Shown here piece by piece: positions 12,396-22,511 of a stretch of 64,000 nt of DNA. The stretch comes from Theocolax elegans. Its lineage: Eukaryota > Arthropoda > Insecta > Hymenoptera > Cerocephalidae. Both the position numbers and the translations under genes were made by a program. The DNA is taken from the NCBI GenBank assembly GCA_026168455.1, contig CM047425.1, positions 27,504,256 through 27,568,255 on the forward strand, read 5' to 3'. The notes under the pieces are model-generated. The model saw nothing but the letters and a program-made list of their open reading frames with translations, was not told where the DNA came from and did no database searches. Numbering within the stretch: the stretch's first letter is position 1; every line of letters starts with the position of its first letter.

Positions 12396-13935
12396 GCTCT
12401 CACTCCATCTCTCTCTCTCTCGCGCTCTCACTGTATCTCTCGCTCTCTCTCTCTTACTCAACAAGAGTATATATGCACTTGCGCATGCGCACCGATTGCG
12501 TCACCACTGACGAACTTCACGTGGATCGTGTCCCGTTCCAGGTTTACCAATGTCTCATCAGTAAAAAGAGACTTGTAAACATTACCTCGAATAACTCCTA
12601 GCTATCTAACGAGTTTTATTTTTAAAATATATCACACTTACATGTTCATTTTACCTTTATTATAACTATGGGAATTTGTTTAAATTATTATACAAATATT
12701 AGTAAAGTCGTGAATATAACTACTAACTGCATATGTATCTTATTTCGAATATACTCGTGTAAACAATTATAAATTATAATCAGAATTATAATCAGTACCA
12801 TCCAACACATGTGCTTATTGGCCCGTTTTATTTATTTAAAATACTTCCTTTTTACCATAGAAAATATAATCGACACTGCGCGGCACGCTCCCGCGAATGA
12901 GCGAACGCGGGAGCGTGCCTCGTAGTGTCCTGGTCGGGAATTTCGACTGAATAGGCAATTGCAAACGGTCTAAAAATTGTTTAAACCGGTAGGAAGTAAA
13001 ACTTGAATAGCTTAGTCAAGAATATATCTCCTTTCACCCATTTTAGTGACCCAAAATATTTATTTTTTACCGTAGAAAATATAATCGACACTGCGCGGCA
13101 CGCTCCCGCGAATGAGCGAACTCGGGAGCGTGCCTCGTAGTGTCCTGGTGGGGAATTTCGACTGAATCGGCAATTGCAAACGGTCTAAAAATTGTTTAAA
13201 CTGCTAGGAAGTAAAACTTGAATAGCTTAGACAAGAATATATCTCCTTTCACCCATTTTAGTGACCCAAAATATTTATTTTTTCCGTAAAAAATATAATC
13301 GACACTGCGCGGCACGCTCCCGCGAATGAGCGAACTCGGGAGCGTGCCTCGTAGTGTCCTGGTCGGGAATTTCGACTGAATCGGCAATTGCAAACGGTCT
13401 AAAAATTGTTTAAACCGGTAGGAAGTAAAACGTATTTATACAAAGTTTGAAGTCAATATGTAAAGGACACCCTAAAAAAAGTTTGCACGGAAAAAATAGT
13501 CATTTTTCCGTGCAAACTTTTTTTAGGGTGTCCTTGTTGTATTGACCTGAAACTTTGTAGAAAGACATATTATACCATTATCTAGTGCTTCTGTATTTGC
13601 GTTTTACATAATATTAACAAAAAATAAATAGTTTATATTACTGATAAAGTTTGCTTAGTACCAATTTCGTCGATAGAGTGCGCGACGCGCTTAGTCTGTG
13701 GTATTATACTTAGAGTGGAAGCACTTGCGCAAATAGTTGTTGCAAGATGGCGCTAAATACCATAACTAATATACCGGGCATATGTCAATAAACAGAATTA
13801 TAATAAATATCGTGTTTATGTATTGTAGAAAGACTAATTTGTTTTGCCAGTGCATCCGTTATTGTACATATATGTATCAAGATTAATGCTTGATATCATC
13901 ATGTACTGCTACGTGTGTCATGGCACGTCATTCTG

Positions 13936-13967
<32 letters not shown>

Positions 13968-14999
13968 GCTCTCACTCCATCTCTCTCTCTCTCGCGCTCT
14001 CACTGTATCTCTCGCTCTCTCTCTCTTACTCAACAAGAGTATATATGCACTTGCGCATGCGCACCGATTGCGTCACCACTGACGAACTTCACGTGGATCG
14101 TGTCCCGTTCCAGGTTTACCAATGTCTCATCAGTAAAAAGAGACTTGTAAACATTACCTCGAATAACTCCTAGCTATCTAACGAGTTTTATTTTTAAAAT
14201 ATATCACACTTACATGTTCATTTTACCTTTATTATAACTATGGGAATTTGTTTAAATTATTATACAAATATTAGTAAAGTCGTGAATATAACTACTAACT
14301 GCATATGTATCTTATTTCGAATATACTCGTGTAAACAATTATAAATTATAATCAGAATTATAATCAGTACCATCCAACACATGTGCTTATTGGCCCGTTT
14401 TATTTATTTAAAATACTTCCTTTTTACCATAGAAAATATAATCGACACTGCGCGGCACGCTCCCGCGAATGAGCGAACGCGGGAGCGTGCCTCGTAGTGT
14501 CCTGGTCGGGAATTTCGACTGAATAGGCAATTGCAAACGGTCTAAAAATTGTTTAAACCGGTAGGAAGTAAAACTTGAATAGCTTAGTCAAGAATATATC
14601 TCCTTTCACCCATTTTAGTGACCCAAAATATTTATTTTTTACCGTAGAAAATATAATCGACACTGCGCGGCACGCTCCCGCGAATGAGCGAACTCGGGAG
14701 CGTGCCTCGTAGTGTCCTGGTGGGGAATTTCGACTGAATCGGCAATTGCAAACGGTCTAAAAATTGTTTAAACTGCTAGGAAGTAAAACTTGAATAGCTT
14801 AGACAAGAATATATCTCCTTTCACCCATTTTAGTGACCCAAAATATTTATTTTTTCCGTAAAAAATATAATCGACACTGCGCGGCACGCTCCCGCGAATG
14901 AGCGAACTCGGGAGCGTGCCTCGTAGTGTCCTGGTCGGGAATTTCGACTGAATCGGCAATTGCAAACGGTCTAAAAATTGTTTAATCTGGTAGGAAGTA
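11853..14999. repeat. Near-identical 1.57-kb tandem duplication
   Basis: 11853-13426 is repeated at 13427-~14999, with an offset of 1,574 bp that drops to 1,572 after a CT tract two bases shorter. Each copy holds the MITE core, a (CT)n tract, ~500 bp of unique-looking sequence and 2-3 units of the 214-bp satellite. I noticed no difference besides the CT length, so it is very recent or an assembly artefact. Confidence 0.9.
12368..12453. repeat. (CT)n microsatellite (duplicated at ~13942-14027)
   Basis: An interrupted CT tract in both copies of the 1.57-kb duplication. It creates serine/leucine-rich frames that are not genes. Confidence 0.9.
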
Positions 15000-17930
15000 A
15001 AATTGAATAGCTTAGACAAGAATATATCTCCTTTCACCCATTTAAGTGACCCAAAATATTTATTTTTTCCGTCGAAAATATAATCGACACTGCGCGGCAC
15101 GCTCCCGCGAATGAGCGAGCTCGGGAGCGTGCCTCGTAGTGTCCTGGTCGGGAATTTCGACTGAATCGGCAATTGCAACGGTCTAAAAATTGTTTAAACT
15201 GCTAGGAAGTAAAACTTGAATAGCTTAGACAAGAATATATCTCCTTTCACCCATTTTAGTGACCCAAAATATTTATTTTTTCCGTAGAAAATATAATCGA
15301 CACTGCGCGGCACGCTCCCGCGAATGAGCGAACGCGGGAGCATGCCTCGTAGTGTCCTGGTCGGGAATTACGACTGAATCGGCAATTGTAAACGGTCTAA
15401 AAATTGTTTAAACTGGTAGGAAGTAAAACTTGAATAGCTTAGACAAGAATATATCTCCATTTGCCCATTTAAGTGACTCAAAATATTTATTTTTTACCGT
15501 AGAAAATATAATCGACACTGCGCGGCACGCTCCCGCGAATGAGCGAACTCGGGAGCGTGCCTCGTAGTGTCCTGGTCGGGAATTTCGACTGAATCGGCAA
15601 TTGCAAACGGTCTAAAAATTGTTTAATCTGGTAGGAAGTAAAATTGAATAGCTTAGACAAGAATATATCTCCTTTCACCCATTTAAGTGACCCAAAATAT
15701 TTATTTTTTCCGTAGAAAATATAATCGACACTGCGCGGCACGCTCCCGCGAAAGAGCGAACTCGGGAGCGTGCCTCGTAGTGTCCTGGTCGGGAATTTCG
15801 ACTGAATCGGCAATTGCAAACGGTCTAAAAATTGTTTAAACTGCTAGGAAGTAAAACTTGAATAGCTTAGACAAGAATATATCCCCTTTTGCCCATTTAA
15901 GTGACTCAAAATATTTATTTTTTACCGTAGAAAATATAATCGACACTGGGCGGCACGCTCCCGCGAATGAGCGAACTCGGGAGCGTGCCTCGTAGTGTCC
16001 TGGTCGGGAATTACGACTAAATCGGCAATTGCAAACGGTCTAAAAATTGTTTAATCTGGTAGGAAGTAAAATTGAATAGCTTAGACAAGAATATATCTCC
16101 TTTCACCCATTTTAGTGACCCAAAATATTTATTTTTTCCGTAGAAAATATAATCGACACTGCGCGGCACGCTCCCGCGAATGAGCGAACGCGGGAGCGTG
16201 CCTCGTAGTGTCCTGGTCGGGAATTACGACTGAATCGGCAATTGCAAACGGTCTAAAAATTGTTTAAACTGGTAGGAAGTAAAACTTGAATAGCTTAGTC
16301 AAGAATATATCTCCTTTCACCCATTTTAGTGACCCAAAATATTTATTTTTTACCGTAGAAAATATAATCGACACTGCGCGGCACGCTCCCGCGAATGAGC
16401 GAACTCGGGAGCGTGCCTCGTAGTGTCCTGGTCGGGAATTTCGACTGAATCGGCAATTGCAAACGGTCTAAAAATTGTTTAAACTGCTAGGAAGTAAAAC
16501 TTGAATAGCTTAGACAAGAATATATCTCCATTTGCCCATTTAAGTGACTCAAAATATTTATTTTTTACCGTAGAAAATATAATCGACACTGCGCGGCACG
16601 CTCCCGCGAATGAGCGAACTCGGGAGCGTGCCTCGTAGTGTCCTGGTCGGGAATTTCGACTGAATCGGCAATTGCAAACGGTCTAAAAATTGTTTAATCT
16701 GGTAGGAAGTAAAATTGAATAGCTTAGACAAGAATATATCTCCTTTCACCCATTTTAGTGACCCAAAATATTTATTTTTTCCGTAGAAAATATAATCGAC
16801 ACTGCGCGGCACGCTCCCGCGAATGTGCGAACGCGGGAGCGTGCCTCGTAGTGTCCTGGTCGGGAATTACGACTGAATCGGCAATTGTAAACGGTCTAAA
16901 AATTGTTTAAACTGGTAGGAAGTAAAACTTGAATAGCTTAGACAAGAATATATCTCCTTTCACCCATTTTAGTGACCCAAAATATTTATTTTTTCCGTAG
17001 AAAATATAATCGACACTGCGCGGCACGCTCCCGCGAATGAGCGAACGCGGGAGCGTGCCTCGAAGTGTCCTGGTCGGGAATTACGACTGAATCGGCAATT
17101 GCAAACGGTCTAAAAATTGTTTAAACTGGTAGGAAGTAAAACTTGAATAGCTTAGTCAAGAATATATCTCCTTTCATCCATTTTAGTGACTCAAAGTATT
17201 TATTTTTTCCGTAGAAAATATAATCGACACTGCGCGGCACGCTCCCGCGAATGAGCGAACGCGGGAGCGTGCCTCGTAGTGTCCTGGTCGGGAATTTCGA
17301 CTGAATCGGCAATTGCAAACGGTCTAAAAATTGTTTATTCTGGTAGGAAGTAAAATTGAATAGCTTAGACAAGAATATATCCCCTTTCAGCCATTTAAGT
17401 GACCTAAAATATTTATTTTTTCCGTAGAAAATATAATCGACACTGCGCGGCACGCTCCCGCGAATGAGCGAACGCGGGAGCGTGCCTCGTAGTGTCCTGG
17501 TCGGGAATTACGACTGAATCGGCAATTGTAAACGGTCTAAAAATTGTTTAAACTGGTAGGAAGTAAAACTTGAATGGCTTAGACAAGAATATATCTCCTT
17601 TCACCCATTTTAGTGACCCAAAATATTTATTTTTTCCGTAGAAAATATAATCGACACTGCGCGGCACGCTCCCGCGAATGAGCGAACGCGGGAGCGTGCC
17701 TCGTAGTGTCCTGGTCGGGAATTACGACTAAATCGGCAATTGCAAACGGTCTAAAAATTGTTTAAACTGCTAGGAAGTAAAACTTGAATAGCTTAGACAA
17801 GAATATATCTCCATTGGCCCATTTAAGTGACTCAAAATATTTATTTTTTACCGTAGAAAATATAATCGACACTGCACGGCACGCTCCCGCGAATGAGCGA
17901 ACGCGGGAGCGTGCCTCGCAGTGTTCTGGT
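12840..17930. repeat. 214-bp satellite, about 20 units, each with a GC-rich hairpin
   Basis: The word ATCGACACTGCGCGGCACG recurs near 12869, 13084, 13298, 14441, 14656 and then every 212-216 bases to 17867, with the 1.57-kb duplication breaking the series. Each unit carries a 22-bp inverted arm pair (CACTGCGCGGCACGCTCCCG and its partner ending TAGTG) around the 10-nt loop AATGAGCGAA, with about two mismatches. Units come in two types, CGCGGG (paired) and CTCGGG (one broken pair); the last six are all the paired type. Minus-strand frames span units by chance: 214 is not a multiple of three. Sequence at 17935-18240 is not repeat. Confidence 0.95.
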
Positions 17931-18189
17931 CTTCGATTTCAGGTAAATCATAATTATAATCGATTTAGAAATTTGTTCCTAGGCTTGGATGTAACATGTG
18001 ACTAATGCCATCATATACACAAGTTTATTTGCCCATTTTATTTTTAAAATTTATGTCATTTGTACTATTTGAATATAAATTAAACTCCCTATGCAATAAC
18101 ATGTGTATTATATTGCAATACTCATGGGTTCCCCCACTACACGCGTTCCGAATTCCCTATACTCGATATACGCAATCACCGTGCCGATA

Positions 18190-18250
18190 CGAGCACGGAC
18201 CGTGTGTATTCTGTGCGCGCGCGCTTGAATCTAGTTAGATTCAAGATGGC
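18190..18250 (+). promoter_or_regulatory. Possible GC-rich promoter with AAGATGGCGGC
   Basis: A GC-rich island in AT-rich DNA that ends with CAAGATGGCGGC at 18243. AAGATGGCGGC is the YY1-type initiator/start-codon motif of metazoan promoters. It stands at the first codon of the candidate small gene that follows. No TATA box is apparent. Inference only. Confidence 0.35.
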
Positions 18251-19686
18251 GGCAACTGAGCGCGGGCCAGCACGTAAACAATGTGCTTCGAGTAAGTTTC
18301 ACCATGTGCGCGCGATCCTTACCGTCGGGGACGTTACCCGGGCACTGACTCGGAGTGGTGTGTTTGTGAATGTGTTCATATACGCAAGTAGACGGCCCCC
18401 CAGGTGACGCAGTCCACTACGTTCACAGGTCTTCGGCGCGGTCAACAACGCAGCTGATCCCGGTGAAATTTTAAACGTTCATCATTTTATAAAGTATGCA
18501 CTATTTTAGTGCATTTGTAAGTACACTTCAATTATTTTCTTATTTACTTATTTAAATCAATTATCCATCTTCCTCTTATTAAATTCTATTCACTATTTAA
18601 TCCCTTTTGCTTCCTTATAGAGAAAGTTTTGTAATTGTGCAATTTTTTGACTCTCTAAAAACATGTTGTAAATATGTTTATTTATTTTTTTTTAATTATT
18701 TATCCCCCAAGTAGCTTTTTTTAAACACAATTTTCGATTTTTGAATAATTCATTTTTGGGTTGACTAAGTATATCTATTAGTTTTTTTGTTTTTTAAAAA
18801 AAAATTTGAATGATTTTGTTTTTTGTAAATTAATTAGCTAAATGAGCTAACAAAATGAATGTAAAGCAAAACTTTCTATGTCAGTTTTTATTTAGTCAAT
18901 AACTTATACATATGCAAATATGAATAATTTGTTTTTATGTAAATCACATTTGAATATTGAACAAAATTATAGGAATATTCTTTATGTTTGTGAAAAGATG
19001 TAGTGTTTTTTAAAAAACATGCTAATACAAAGGTATTCGTTTAACATTTTAAATATACTTTTTAAACAAATATAAATAATTTTAGATATATTGTAAAATA
19101 TTATTTATTTATAAGAAACGAAATATTTTTAGAAATATTATAAAATTTTGTTTTATATAATTAAATAATACTATATTTGAGTAATATATTACATATAGGA
19201 TCAACATTTTAATTTGAGGAAGTTACGTGCCAATTAATTGGCAGCTGTTTTTTTATTCTGTTGATAACTCCCTTTTGAATTTCATAAATTGAATATCCAG
19301 TATTCAATTACTTCTTCCAAAATACTTATTCACTTATACATTATTTTCCTTTTATATTCTATATTATATATTTTATTTACTTCCTACTTATTACATATAT
19401 GTCCCTACTAACCAATAAATAATTACTATTACGCAATATTAACATATTTCTTATTACAGATGCAGCGTGCCAAGGAGTAGCTGACAACGGCAAACCCCAC
19501 GGACACGCTGACACCGTACAACGTTCTGGATGTTCACGTCATCAACTTCATGTTCACCTTGTAAATACAGATAAGTATATTTACATGATATTACCTCTTA
19601 ATATTGAATACTTATTGATTAATATATATTTTTTTTATTTTCAGGTATCGTTTAGTGATGTGACTACATCACAGATCAAAGTGTGA
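18246..19686 (+). CDS. Candidate small three-exon gene, 62 residues, unknown function
   Basis: Three segments join in phase: exon 1 18246-18291 (ATG in an AAGATGGCG context, donor GTAAGT), exon 2 19460-19560 (acceptor TTATTACAG, donor GTAAAT) and exon 3 19645-19686 (acceptor TTTTATTTTCAG, stop TGA). Lengths 46, 101 and 42 total 189, exactly 63 codons, and no stop interrupts them. Exons 1 and 2 are GC-rich and the introns (1,168 and 84 bp) AT-rich, as expected of real exons here. The product begins MAATERGPARKQ and has no domain I recognise. It could be a chance frame in a noncoding spliced transcript, or part of a repeat. A diverged ~330-bp duplication begins close to exon 3. Confidence 0.35.
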
Positions 19687-19689
19687 TTT

Positions 19690-20230
19690 ATTCTAGATTA
19701 TAAATTCGGTTGACATATATTTATATTATCTGTTTTAAAGATACTTATGTTTTGAGAGATCAGCGTAGACGTATATCTATGTTTAACCAAAGATATTTTC
19801 CACGATTTCAAAATTAATCTCAAGAGAACCTACCACATATTATGTACATATGGACTTACTTCAAGGTTGGAACATGCAACCTATCTAGACACTCTTGAAA
19901 ATTAGTTATTTCATCTACTGCTTCATGATCCATCTATGTTTACACCTTACGTATCTGCAAGCGTTTTGGCGATTCAGATATATACACACCAGGTCAGTAA
20001 AGTTAAATGTATGATTTATACTAGATTTTGAAATACTGTTGTCGAATGTTTATTTTTCATGTTTTACAGATACTTTTCTGTGTCCAGAGATCGGCGTAGA
20101 TGTATATTTAGTGTTTAACCACAGATAAAATATTCCATAATGTCAATATTAATGTGAAGAGGATTTACCACATATTATATGCATATGGACTTAATTGGAC
20201 CTATATATTACATAGAAAAATACAGAAATA
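19690..20230. repeat. Diverged ~330-bp direct duplication
   Basis: GTGATTTATTCTAGAT (near 19683), AGATCAGCGTAGACGTATAT and CCACATATTATGTACATATG each have diverged partners ~310-340 bp downstream (TGATTTATACTAGAT, GATCGGCGTAGATGTATAT, CCACATATTATATGCATATG). The unit appears twice. No function visible; 20231-20330 is transitional. Confidence 0.7.
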
Positions 20231-20329
20231 TCGGGTCCCAGATGGTCTAAATAGGTGCATATTGGAAAGCAAAAATTAAGAGTATCAAATGGTCTAATCC
20301 ACTGAATAGTGAAATGCGTACTAATTGGT

Positions 20330-21150
20330 ACTATTCATAGCCTGTGTTCAAAGGGTGAAGCCAAACGAATACCACGAGTACTTGCATAACGAAATGCAAG
20401 GAATGTATTCAGCAAAGATAAAAAGGTTGAACCAAAACGAATATAACGAGTACTTACATAGCGAAATGTAAGGAATGAATTCAGTAAAGCTAAGAAGGAA
20501 TGAAGCAAATCGAATACCACGAGTACTTGCATAGCGAAATGCAAGGAATGTATTCAGTAAAGGTAAAAAAATTATTCAAATCGAATACCACGAGTACTTG
20601 TATAGCAAAATGCAAGAAATTTAGTTAGTAAAGGTAAAAAAGATTGAAGCAAAGCGAATACGACGAGTACTTGCATAGCGAAATGCAAGGAATGTATTCA
20701 GTATCGGTAAAAAAGATTGAAGCAAAACGAATACGACGAGTACTTGCATAACGAAATGCAAGGAATGTATTCAGTATCGGTAAAAAAGATTGAAGCAAAA
20801 TGAATACGACGAGTACTTACATAGCGAAATGTAAGGAATGTATTCAGTAAAGGTAAAAAAGGTTGAAACAAAATGAATACGACGAGTACTTACATAGCGA
20901 AATGTAAGGAATGTATTCAGTAAAGGTAACAGGTTGAAGCAAAATGAATACGACGAGTACTTGCATAGCGAAATGCAAGGAATGTATTCAATAAAGGCAA
21001 AAGATTGAAGCAAAACGAATACGACGAGTACTTGCATAGCGAAATGCAAGGAATGTATTCAGTATCGGTAAAAAAAGGTTGAATCAAAATGAATACGACG
21101 AGTACTTACATAGCGAAATGTAAGGAAAGTATTTAGTAAAGGTAAAAGGC
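20330..21150. repeat. 73-bp minisatellite with a covarying hairpin, ~11 units
   Basis: GAATACGACGAGTACTTGCA and GGAATGTATTCAGTAAAGG recur every 72-73 bases. Each unit holds a 7-bp inverted pair around AGCGAA. The stem is either CTTGCAT/ATGCAAG or CTTACAT/ATGTAAG, so both sides change together; a CTTGTAT/ATGCAAG unit would pair through G-U. A related stem CTGCAT/ATGCAG lies at 21180-21200. Confidence 0.9.
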
Positions 21151-21199
21151 TCTACTTACGTTTTAGATGGTATAGTCCGCTGCATAGAGAAATGCAGAA

Positions 21200-21780
21200 A
21201 TAAGTGTATTTACAGTAATATTCACTGCAGCAAATAAATGAAGTGAACGGTACAAATCACTACATTGCATAAAAAAGTAATATTTTAAATGTAACGCAAT
21301 CTGTTGTATGCCTTTTTTGATTAACACCTACTGACTACAATTGTTTCATAAATAAATATTTAAAATATATATTTAAAATATATATATTTAATTCTAATGT
21401 TTTAAGCAATCCGCTTGAAATTTTTCAGATTTTTAATTTAATATTATAAATATTATTTTTATTTTGAAAGATGCAGATTCCTATAATTTGGGTCTGACAT
21501 CCCGTCAACTAAATAAAATATACTAGTATTATCATCTATTTTGAGGTTATATTATATTACCGATACCATTATCGATAATTGTTGAGTTTGCATCCCCAAT
21601 GGTTTTTTTGTAAAATAATGCAATGCACAAAAAGATATTGGTAAATGAATATGATAGCTGGAATGTACGATTAGCGCCATCTACTGTAAGCTTATAGCGT
21701 AATATAATGTTATAACGGATGATGGCGCTGCTAGTACATTGCAGCTTACTACATTACCTACGCTTCGTCGATAGTTCTTC
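21200..21780. other. AT-rich stretch with no recognised feature
   Basis: No long frame, repeat array or RNA gene seen. It ends at the inner edge of the right Penelope-like terminus. Confidence 0.5.
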
Positions 21781-22252
21781 GCTATGGCACCCCCTTAAGA
21801 ATGATAAGAATGTTAATTTAATGTTAGAGTCAAGTAAATTAAATAAGATTTATCATCCTATCTTAACTTAGCTTAGTTTATTGGTGTGAATTTATTTAGG
21901 GTGGGTCCGTGGAGTGGGGAGGCTTTTTTGAGGGTTTAAATATCGTGTGGAATAGATTTTCATTTCAGTCCCTGATGAGGAGCAGCAGCGAGCTCGAAAC
22001 GTCGGACATCATATTTGGGGTTAGTAGATTTTTGGTGCAGGGGGGCAGTCAGATTGCTTTATTAATAATTTGTTTTTATGTTTAGTTAGTGTTTTTATTT
22101 TTTATATTTTATATTTTTTATTTTTATTTTTATAGATTCTTCGGGGGTGATTATAAGTAGGGGCAATCTGATTGCCCATATAATTGACTGTAAGACCGAT
22201 AAAAATATTAATTAATTTAGTTATACTACAGTCGACATAAGTAATATTTTAT
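21781..22252 (+). mobile_element. Penelope-like terminal repeat (right copy) with adjoining non-coding segment
   Basis: 21966-22220 is the inverted partner of 11020-11275. The segment 21797-21965 is non-coding, and the inner boundary carries the inverse of TTAAGGGGGTGCCATA also found at the end of the left copy. The outer edge is followed by TAATATTGAAATATTA (22253-22268), the direct partner of 11004-11019. Confidence 0.75.
21968..22007 (+). ncRNA. Hammerhead ribozyme, minimal type I (Penelope-like terminus)
   Basis: Stem I GTCC (21968-21971) / GGAC (22004-22007); core CTGATGA (21972-21978); G; stem II GAGC/GCTC; GAAA (21996-21999); C; GTC (22001-22003) with cleavage after C22003. Stem III is the loopless ACGT palindrome, implying function as a dimer. 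Identical 40-nt partner at 11230-11269. Confidence 0.88.
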
Positions 22253-22309
22253 TAATATTGAAATATTATTATATTTATTATCTGCTTTTAAACATTTCAT
22301 ATTTGGACA

Positions 22310-22511
22310 CCACCAGGGTCACCAAAAGGAAATATTAACGGATATAACATTGGGTCGAGATGTTTACTGAGAATATTTATTATCTGTGTTTTAAATAATT
22401 GTTACGATGATGAGGGTCACACAGTAGAAAAACACAAATTTTTACTTTTTTGTACAACGTTTCATCTGCTTATTTGCAGACCTCTTCAGGTACTATGACA
22501 CAGAACGAACG
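22310..22511 (-). mobile_element. Second Penelope-like terminal fragment
   Basis: Non-coding segment around a third hammerhead motif, different in sequence from the 11/22-kb pair. It separates the Helitron N-terminal segment (22512-25047) from in-frame Helitron sequence at 22269-22300, so it probably inserted in the same Helitron. Exact ends are not determined. Confidence 0.5.
22452..22493 (-). ncRNA. Hammerhead ribozyme, minimal type I (second family)
   Basis: Minus strand: stem I GTAC/GTAC; core CTGAAGA (fits CUGANGA); single G; 6-bp stem II GTCTGC/GCAGAT (one G-U) closing AAATAA; GAAA; C-GTT cleavage triplet. Like the 21968 motif it has one unpaired G before stem II and a minimal ACGT stem III, the Penelope-type architecture. 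Confidence 0.8.

Noticed and set aside
12555..12580. CTGATGA on the minus strand in CTCATCAGT context, considered as a hammerhead
   Set aside because: No CGAAA partner, no stem III and no complementary stem I nearby.
12316..14150. Ser/Leu-rich frames
   Set aside because: Produced by (CT)n microsatellites.
13196..17453. Minus-strand repeated frames (LPIQSKFPTRTLRG type)
   Set aside because: Follow the 214-bp satellite; the period is not a multiple of three, so the frame changes between units.
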